Assembly: GCF_963576615.1 (NCBI RefSeq)
Contig: NC_088715.1
Location: 62,445,981-62,509,980, forward strand
Direction of reading: 5' to 3'
DNA: 64,000 nucleotides
DNA from: Watersipora subatra
Lineage: Eukaryota; Bryozoa; Gymnolaemata; Cheilostomatida; Watersiporidae
Below the pieces are notes generated by a model that was given only the letters and a program-made list of their open reading frames with translations, made no database searches and had not been told where the DNA came from. This document shows positions 57,832 to 64,000 of the stretch, in pieces. The position numbers were made by a program, and so were the translations under genes. The first letter of the stretch is position 1. Each line of letters begins with the position of its first letter.

Positions 57832-58417
57832 ACAGATCATTTTAACAACCTTTTCAATCATTTTAAAAAATTGATCGAAAGGTTGAGTGATATACATGTA
57901 TCTTTGCTGTTGCTCAACGTGTCTGGAAAAACCACTGCTCCACTGTCTACCAACCGATTATCCTGCGTTTATTAATCTTAACAAAATATTTAACACTTTT
58001 TCAAACATTCAAAACTAATAGTTGGTCACCCTTAATATTTTCCAATGTTGTTTCTAACGAAGTCAAGCAGAAAAAGCAACTCGGGCTAAACTCTGATTAG
58101 GTGGATTCAATATAAACTGATTGTATACTCATAATCTTTAAATAAAAAAATGAGTTCGACTGTTTTAAATTAAAAAAGTTGATGAATTTTAAAAATAAAT
58201 TTATTACATCAGTTTTCCATATGTAAACTTGTCAATGAACTACTTGAAAGTTTCAGTACTTTTTGTAAACTTTTAGTTTTAATTGCAATCAAATAAGATT
58301 ACACTTTTTGGTTCGATGAGTACTTATCGATTTATAGTTAAACCACTGTGATCTTGTAACAAAACTTCATAAGTTTAAGGTTAAATTCAAACCAATAATA
58401 CAATATTTTTAGCATAT

Positions 58418-58490
58418 AGCCTTGTGACCCAATGGATAAGGCGTCTGACTGCGAATCAGAAGATTGTGGTTTCGAGTTCCATCAAGGTCA
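58418..58490 (+). tRNA. tRNA-Arg (GCG)-like (copy of 53734)
   Basis: Matches 53734 except one T-stem base (GAGTTCC for GAGTCCC), which weakens the T stem further. Confidence 0.45.
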
Positions 58491-59111
58491 ATATGTCATG
58501 TTTTGTGTTGATAAAAGAGTAATTAGTACTTACAATAATGATATCGACGCATGGATTTTTGAGATTTAACAGCTCAAATAGTAAAACTTAAAATCTTCAA
58601 ATTAAAATAAATAGAATAATTTACTGAAACAAATGGTTTTAACAACTGTCGAAACAATTACAACCAGTGTTATTTTATTTAACTGAATATAATAGATAAA
58701 TGTTAGCTTCTAGATGCAACTCATTTTAAGAACGTGTCAGAACAAAAACAAAAAATGTTTTGGAAAAAGTGTGTAATCCAGTTATGTACCGAAAAGAAAA
58801 AGTTACGATTCCTACATAACTTTGGATGTCTCAGATTTAGTATTTCTAGGTCTGAATAAACAAAAAGTTATCCATGTCAAAATATAATTTACCTATTTGG
58901 TGTGTTTTCAAAATCAGCGTGACATAGTTTTAATATTGCTATTTCTGAAGTTATAAAGCATTTCAAGTCTTCGAAAATAAATGAATGGTGAATTTACAAA
59001 AAAGTATTTTACTTTGCGTGTTTTAGCTTACTAACTAATGATGTTGTGCTGATCGTTTTCAAGTTTTTTTTAGGACCGAGATTATAAAAGCTCTTGATGT
59101 TATGTGTATCC

Positions 59112-59184
59112 GGCTCTGTGGCCTAATGGATAAGGCGTCTGACTTCGAATCAGAAGATTGTGGGTTCGAGTCCCATCAGAGTCA
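59112..59184 (+). tRNA. tRNA-Arg (TCG), canonical
   Basis: The only array copy with every stem complete: acceptor GGCTCTG/CAGAGTC (one G-T), D stem GCCT/AGGC, anticodon stem TCTGA/TCAGA, T stem GTGGG/CCCAT. A and B boxes are intact and anticodon TCG has U33. A T4 run follows within about 15 nt. Probably the functional member and close to the ancestor of the array; nearly identical to the gene at 24125. Confidence 0.92.
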
Positions 59185-59766
59185 ACGGATCATTTTAACA
59201 ACCTTTTCAATCATTTTATAAAAATTGATCAAAAGGTTGAGTAGGTATATCTTTACTGTTGCTCAACATGTCTGGAAAAACCACTGCTCCACTGTCTACC
59301 AACCAATAACCTTGCTTTTCTTAGTTTTAGTAAAATATTTAACACTTTTTTAAACATTCAAAACTAGTAGTTGCTCACTTTTTATATCTTCGAATGTTGT
59401 TTTTAACGAAGTCAAGCAGAAAAAGCAACTCGGGCAAAACTCTGATTAGGTGGATTCAATATAAACTGACTGTATACTCATAATTTTTAAATCAAAAAAT
59501 GAGTTCGGCTCTTTTAAATTCAAGAAATCGATAAATTAAAAAAAACAAATTATTACATTACTTTTCCATATATAAACTTGTTAATGAACTACTTGAAAGT
59601 TTCAGTACTTTTTGTAAACTTTTAGTTTTAATTGCAATCAAATAACATTACACTTTTTGGTTCGATGAGAACTTATCGATTTATAGTTAAACAACAGTGA
59701 TCTTGTAACAAATCTTCATAAGTTTAAGGTTAAATTCAAACAATTAATACAGAGTTTTTAGCATCC

Positions 59767-59839
59767 GGCCTTGTGGCCCAATGGATAAGGCGTCAGACTA
59801 CGAATCAGAATATTGTGGTTTCGACTCCCATCAAGGTCA
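59767..59839 (+). tRNA. tRNA-Arg (ACG)-like, type A
   Basis: Acceptor GGCCTTG/CAAGGTC pairs well and the loop CTACGAA gives ACG with U33. One anticodon-stem mismatch (TCAGA/TCAGA, A29-A41) and a weakened T stem make it a borderline gene. Confidence 0.55.
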
Positions 59840-60305
59840 ATATGTCATGTTTTGTGTTGATAAAAGAATAATTAGTACTTACAACAATGATATCGACACA
59901 TGGATTTTTGAGATTTAACAGCTCAAATTGTAAAACTTAAACTCTTTAAATTAAAAGGAATAGAATAATTTATTGAAATGGATGGTTTTAACAGCTGTCG
60001 AAACAATTACATTCAGTATCATATTATTTAATTGAATATAATAGATAAATGTAAGCTTGTAGATCCAAATTATTTTAAGAACGTGTCAGAACAAAAACAA
60101 AAAAGTTTTGAAAAAGTATGTAATCCAGTTATGTTTTGAATAGAAAAAAGTTATAATTCCTACATAACTTAGGAGGTCTTACAATTAGTATTTCTAGCTC
60201 TGAATAAACAAAAATTTATTCTTGTCAAGTTATTGTTGTACATATTTGGTGTGTTTACAAGGTCATTGTGACATACTTTTAATAATGCTATTTCTGAAGT
60301 TATAA

Positions 60306-61038
60306 TGTAAAAGATCTGACTCCGGTAGCTGAGTCAGCTTTACTTCCTAACAAGGGAGTCGCAACCTGGGCTACTGGCCGGCCTTGTCTGAGGCCTGATT
60401 GACCTGCCCGCGGCGGTCAAGTCAGTCCAAGACAAGGACCTAGTAGTCAGGCCTGCTTCGAAACCAAACCCCCGGCCTGCTTCTGGATCTCTATCTCAGG
60501 CTAGTCTGGATCCGCTAATGGCTGGTCTTAGGACTGGATCTCTTGTGCCATAGCACACCCGATCGAGTCTAGACAAAGCCATTGATCGCCTCCTAGCCTT
60601 CTTAGAGTCACCCTGGCAGTTCCGTCTGATGGTTGCAATGAGCCTGCTTGTACAATTGGTGAGCCAACCAGGCAGGCGTCAATAGAATCAGTCCGTATGA
60701 GTATATAGCAGTTTATTAACGATATCTTCAAAACAAGTGTTCACAAGTATGAGTGGAATCAAGCACACCTTGCCTATCTACCAGTGCTGGCTTATATAGC
60801 CATCGCCTATAGTTTAGCTCCGCCTACCGATCTATTTATATCACAAAGGATATGCAAGATATAACAGGATTAGTATGGTTATGTAACAAAAAGGCAGTTC
60901 AGTAATATAGTTATATAATAATAAAAAGGCAGTTCAAGTATGCGATAAAGGAAGTTCGAGAGGTTCGGGTAATTGCTAGTGCGGATATATATATATAAGT
61001 GCAGTAAATAATATACATGTATGTCCCGGTCCTCCACA
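60306..61038 (-). repeat. 3' LTR of a reverse-strand gypsy-like element, 733 bp
   Basis: On the minus strand it starts TGTGGAGGACC directly after a purine tract and ends TCTTTTACA, giving TG...CA ends. It contains a TATATAAG promoter motif (about 60793-60800) and an AATAAA signal (about 60713-60718), both on the minus strand and in U3-R order. It interrupts the array spacer motif GAAGTTATAAAGC after TATAA, so TATAA is the expected target-site duplication; its partner is beyond the window. Confidence 0.88.
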
Positions 61039-61054
61039 CTTTCCCCCCCCCCCC
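61039..61054 (-). promoter_or_regulatory. Polypurine tract
   Basis: On the minus strand a run of about twelve G followed by AAAG abuts the LTR start, the normal position for plus-strand priming. Confidence 0.8.
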
Positions 61055-61092
61055 AATTGTTTGGCCAGGGGTGAACAATTAAGGGAGTGTTT

Positions 61093-61689
61093 TCAGCGGA
61101 AACGTCGCGCTTGTGCTCTCAACCTCTGAGCTTCTATACGGCATTCCTCGGCCATTCGGGTGTATCGTTGGTATCGTTCCTCTTCTCTTTCTGCTCTACG
61201 GTTGTACTCTTCCCGCCGGGGCCGTGTGTTCTCGTTGGCCCTGGTTACCTTGCTGCTGGTAGGTTCCTTGGTTTTGGCACCGGCTCCGGCATATACCCCA
61301 GCGATATCGTCCGCACTGACGTGTATCTCCAAGGCGGTCTCGCCTTCTCCTGCTATCTTTATCCTAGCTCCCTTAGGCAGTGTGTTTATTTCCTGACTAA
61401 TGAGTCTCGCTTTCCTCTGATTTACCCTTGGGATTACATACCCTTGGGGGAAAGGCCTTTGGACCCGCTCCTCCCTTCCTTCGGCAGTTCGGCATCGGTT
61501 TAGGTGGACGCGGAGGTCGGCTTGTCCGTCCCTCCCGTCTTCTTGGAGGGTCTCCTGTTCAGTACACCCCTTTTCTTCTGGTGAATCTGTCCTTATTCGT
61601 TTTTGTCCTATCCTTCTACCTCGTACCCATCCATTCCCATCCTTTATGGGAAGGCAGGTTCCAAACAGGGGGCACTCTGTCCATTTCAT
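61093..61689 (-). CDS. Accessory ORF of the gypsy-like element
   Basis: 198 residues, starting 32 nt after the pol frame stops, in a different frame. The N-terminus carries two cysteines (ECPLFGTCLP). The middle is basic with a short LPKGARIKIAGEGE segment, and the C-terminus is a strongly charged arginine- and glutamate-rich helix (REEYNRRAEREEERYQ) likely to form a coiled coil. No transmembrane segment or signal peptide is visible, so it does not look like an envelope. Because the pol frame above ends with its own zinc finger, this could be a second product or a spliced or frameshifted extension. Function unknown. Confidence 0.65.
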   Translation of the reverse strand: MKWTECPLFGTCLPIKDGNGWVRGRRIGQKRIRTDSPEEKGCTEQETLQEDGRDGQADLRVHLNRCRTAEGREERVQRPFPQGYVIPRVNQRKARLISQEINTLPKGARIKIAGEGETALEIHVSADDIAGVYAGAGAKTKEPTSSKVTRANENTRPRREEYNRRAEREEERYQRYTRMAEECRIEAQRLRAQARRFR

Positions 61690-61721
61690 GTATGTACAAA
61701 AGTTGGTATACCACTCCTGAT

Positions 61722-64000
61722 CTACTTGGTATACAATACTAGGGTGTAGTCGGGAATCCTTGGCTTTCTTTTGGTGCTTGTATATACTAAAGAACGACGA
61801 TGAGTTTTTCTGACATTTGCACCAGTGTGCCAGAAGTGTTGCCGTATGTGTCTCCTTACTACCCTACTGTCCTTATTTCTAAAGCCACAGAATCTGCATT
61901 CCCCCTTCTGGTGGTCTTCTGCGGCCTCCATCTTTTCGTAGGAAGTGGGGGAGTACCAGACATCCTCAGCTACTCCGTCGAGGGTTTCCCGGTTTTTCCT
62001 TCTCTTAGGCAGTCCGTTCTCTTTTGTCTGATCGACCGGAATCGTTGGTAGGTTTATCGAGCAGGCTTGCATTGGTCCTGGTCGTAGTGGAGTATACAAT
62101 TGGTGCCTCTGGCTAGTCTCTAGCGGAGGGCCACCCTGGAGTGGTTTACCTCTGCTCCTGACTTGGAAACTCTGGCCCTCAGAATTTTGCCTGGCTTGTT
62201 TTGGCTTGGCTTTGTCCTGGGGCGTCCTGTTCCCTACCATTTGCACCATCCTGGTATTGGTTATCGCCGGTTCTACTGGCCTCTCTCCCTTATAGGCAAT
62301 GGGTGCGATATTTCTCTTGGCTACGTTATTCCCAGGCAATTTTACCTGATCGACTTCTTGTTTTCCTGCCGTTATCTCGGTTTCTTCCAGGATCTCATCT
62401 AATTCTGTCAATAATTCTTGCAGTTCTTGGTCCTCGATGGCTCCGGTTTCATCTGAAGTTGGTCTCATATTTAATTTCGCGATATAGGTTTGTGGAGAGA
62501 GCTGGTTACTCGTTAGCGTACAACAGTTGAAGTGACTGGAGGCAGTCTCAATTTCAGAAGATGGCCGCTTTCCGGTCCCGCCGTGCTCTTGTTCCTGAAT
62601 TTTTCTGCCGTTCGGAGTCTGCTGTCGAAAGCCTTCATTGCCGGACGGTTCCTCTCCTGCTTGATTTTCTTCGTCTGCCTCCGTCTCCGCCCCCTTTTCC
62701 GAGATGTTTCGGTTAGGTATGATTAATTCTGGTTGCTTTTCTCCGTGGTGGCTCGCGGCCATCATCTCTTCTAGCTCGGCAACTGACTCTTTTAAAATTG
62801 TGTATTGAGACATCAGTTCTAGATTCGTCCTCAGGCCTTCCCTCTCTATCAAGGTCTCCAGTTGTTCCACCATAACTTTGGTAGACTGGTACCGTTCCCT
62901 GAGTTTGGCTTGTCTTTCTCTGGCTTCCGATCCTTCTTCTTCAGGGTCGATTTGGTGGCACACAGTCTGGCCGTATCTGATGGGAGGACCCACCATTCGC
63001 CGTGGTCTCCCGTCTCGTCTTTCTCCCATACTATTTTCTATTCTCCTTGATTCTGAGTTTATTGGCACCTCTTCTTCAGCTGGTGCTGGTATAGAAACTT
63101 CGGGTTGGGGCGGATCCCTTTGCTCGGTGACCCCGGAGTCGGAGGTCTCATCGACTGCGGTATTGTCTGCCTCTCCTTCTGTCAGATCCTGTCCGGAAGG
63201 CTCCACCGGGGGTTCGGAACAGGGCCCGAGACTCGGTTCCTCTGGTTCTGTGTTGGATATACCGGGTTGCTCTGTTGCCTCTCCAACCCCCTCAGTCGGA
63301 TCGTGACTGCCCGAGGCAGACCTTCTTTCTCTGGCCAGGACCTCCAGAAGTCGTCTCCTGAACGTGTCACTGTCCATATCCGGGGGAGGTTCCATCCTCT
63401 CCTGCCACGTTGGCGGAGGGGGCTCCCTTCTAGTGTACTCTACTGTGGGCAGCATCTCTCCTAGCCCTTCCAGCCTCCTCTCTCTTCGTCCAGTGGCACC
63501 TCTCATGTTTGGCCTTCTGGAGGGTTCCTTGGTGGCTGGGGCCCTCCCATCCGCCTCTGGACACGCATAGTATGGTTTTAATCTCTCTTTGTTTTGTACT
63601 GATATTTGTCCTTGTCTCTCTACTTGGTACGTATGGTTGGGATTACACCTAGTGACTGTATAGGGTCCCACATATTTGGGCTGTAACTTGGGGTTTTCTC
63701 CTCGTCGACGTCTCTTGTTGACCAGCAGTACCAAATCACCTGCCTCAAACAACGGGGGCTCCTCTTCGTCCTCCACTCGGATCTTCATCTGGCGTTCTCG
63801 GAGAATTTCATACGTTTCCTCCAGTCGGCTGGCCAGTTCCAGTATGTAGGTTTGTACCGCCTGGCCAGTGACTGCAACGGGTTCTGAGAGCTGGTCTGGC
63901 AATCGCAGTTCCCTGCCCATCATCATGTAATTCGCGGTTTCTCGCGTGGCGGAGTGGGGAGTGCCTCGGAAAGCCCTCATTATCTGTGGCAGCAACAAGT
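61722..64000 (-). CDS. Integrase C-terminus with long extension and C2H2 finger (partial pol)
   Basis: The frame is open to the window edge, so the 5' end is missing and the first ATG (63998) is not the real start. The first residues (FRGTPHSATRETANYMMMGR) match the end of a retroelement integrase core. A GPY/F-type module follows at about 85-140 (FEAGDLVLLVNKR, PKYVGPYTVTR). Then comes about 550 residues of proline-, glutamate- and serine-rich low-complexity extension, ending in a classic C2H2 finger (CRFC at 701-704, H717, H721) and a basic tail. The long extension and terminal finger are unusual for a simple gypsy element and may act in chromatin targeting or nucleic-acid binding (inference). 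Confidence 0.82.
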   Translation of the reverse strand, partial: LLLPQIMRAFRGTPHSATRETANYMMMGRELRLPDQLSEPVAVTGQAVQTYILELASRLEETYEILRERQMKIRVEDEEEPPLFEAGDLVLLVNKRRRRGENPKLQPKYVGPYTVTRCNPNHTYQVERQGQISVQNKERLKPYYACPEADGRAPATKEPSRRPNMRGATGRRERRLEGLGEMLPTVEYTRREPPPPTWQERMEPPPDMDSDTFRRRLLEVLARERRSASGSHDPTEGVGEATEQPGISNTEPEEPSLGPCSEPPVEPSGQDLTEGEADNTAVDETSDSGVTEQRDPPQPEVSIPAPAEEEVPINSESRRIENSMGERRDGRPRRMVGPPIRYGQTVCHQIDPEEEGSEARERQAKLRERYQSTKVMVEQLETLIEREGLRTNLELMSQYTILKESVAELEEMMAASHHGEKQPELIIPNRNISEKGAETEADEENQAGEEPSGNEGFRQQTPNGRKIQEQEHGGTGKRPSSEIETASSHFNCCTLTSNQLSPQTYIAKLNMRPTSDETGAIEDQELQELLTELDEILEETEITAGKQEVDQVKLPGNNVAKRNIAPIAYKGERPVEPAITNTRMVQMVGNRTPQDKAKPKQARQNSEGQSFQVRSRGKPLQGGPPLETSQRHQLYTPLRPGPMQACSINLPTIPVDQTKENGLPKRRKNRETLDGVAEDVWYSPTSYEKMEAAEDHQKGECRFCGFRNKDSRVVRRHIRQHFWHTGANVRKTHRRSLVYTSTKRKPRIPDYTLVLYTK

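Larger units (their letters stand above)
45600..60305 (+). repeat. Tandem array of 22 tRNA-Arg-derived units
   Basis: Twenty-two tRNA-like sequences, all on the plus strand, lie in conserved AT-rich spacers, usually 640-700 bp apart. Unit type A (acceptor GGCCTTG/CAAGGTC) is preceded by AAGTTTAAGGTTAAATTCAAA. Type B (GGCTCTG/CAGAGTC) is preceded by ACCGAGATTATAAAAGCTC. The units broadly alternate. A block starting near 51.0 kb repeats at an exact offset of 3365 bp, and the second copy has two extra units of about 660 bp. One end borders repeat Y relics; the other is cut by an LTR. Confidence 0.92.
60306..64000 (-). mobile_element. GC-rich Ty3/gypsy-like element, 3' part, cut by the window end
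   Basis: From right to left: integrase C-terminus and long extension, accessory ORF, polypurine tract, 3' LTR. Base composition is far GC-richer than the surrounding sequence. The 5' LTR, gag, protease, RT and most of the integrase lie outside the window. Confidence 0.88.

Noticed and set aside
45600-60305. CRISPR array or protein-coding satellite
   Set aside because: The repeating units are about 650 bp, the conserved core is a tRNA cloverleaf, and the setting is eukaryotic.
60528-60731. 67-residue reverse ORF
   Set aside because: It lies entirely within the LTR at 60306-61038.
61087-63570. Plus-strand ORFs of 60-140 residues at 61.0-63.6 kb
   Set aside because: They are antisense shadows of the GC-rich reverse-strand retroelement frames.

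Overview
This is an AT-rich, gene-poor stretch of a eukaryotic nuclear genome, most likely from an invertebrate animal. The evidence is GT-AG introns, nuclear-type tRNA-Arg genes without an encoded CCA, Ty3/gypsy LTR retrotransposons, a Helitron terminus, MITE-like elements and dense interspersed repeats. Nothing in the window fixes the species. Most open frames are chance ORFs, tandem repeats or antisense readings of tRNA genes.

Left part (1-18 kb): a family of interspersed repeats (here 'X'), an 18-bp minisatellite (2.55-3.29 kb), a 17-bp minisatellite (13.69-14.15 kb), several long perfect hairpins, a second repeat family ('Y', 14.2-16.7 kb), and a reconstructed five-exon reverse-strand gene at 8508-10365. 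That gene has a close paralogue at 36246-38853. Both models encode a 161-residue protein with a signal peptide and six shared cysteines. Their exon lengths are identical (22, 122, 84, 190 and 68 nt). Two further fragments carry only the last exon, one complete and one truncated.

Middle (18-24 kb): a complete Ty3/gypsy element with identical 263-bp LTRs, a 5-bp target-site duplication and one uninterrupted 1401-codon Gag-Pol frame, inserted in a Y repeat. A canonical tRNA-Arg(TCG) follows at 24125. From 24.6 to 45 kb there are more X and Y repeats, an (AT)n tract, a Helitron end, decayed plus-strand coding sequence (32.2-33.9 kb), a small reverse ORF (35.5 kb), an LTR-like insertion in an intron of the second paralogue, and a MITE cluster (39.5-40.0 kb).

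Right part (45.6-60.3 kb): a tandem array of 22 tRNA-Arg-derived genes and pseudogenes in repeating spacers of about 650 bp. Two unit types (acceptor GGCCTTG and GGCTCTG) alternate and also occur as within-tRNA chimeras. Anticodon positions 34-35 have diverged (TCG, ACG, GCG, TTG, CTG, ATG, TAG) while position 36 stays G in all but one copy. A block repeats at an offset of 3365 bp. The array is cut at 60306 by the 3' LTR of a GC-rich reverse-strand gypsy-like element. Its accessory ORF and pol 3' end, with a C-terminal C2H2 finger, run off the window end.
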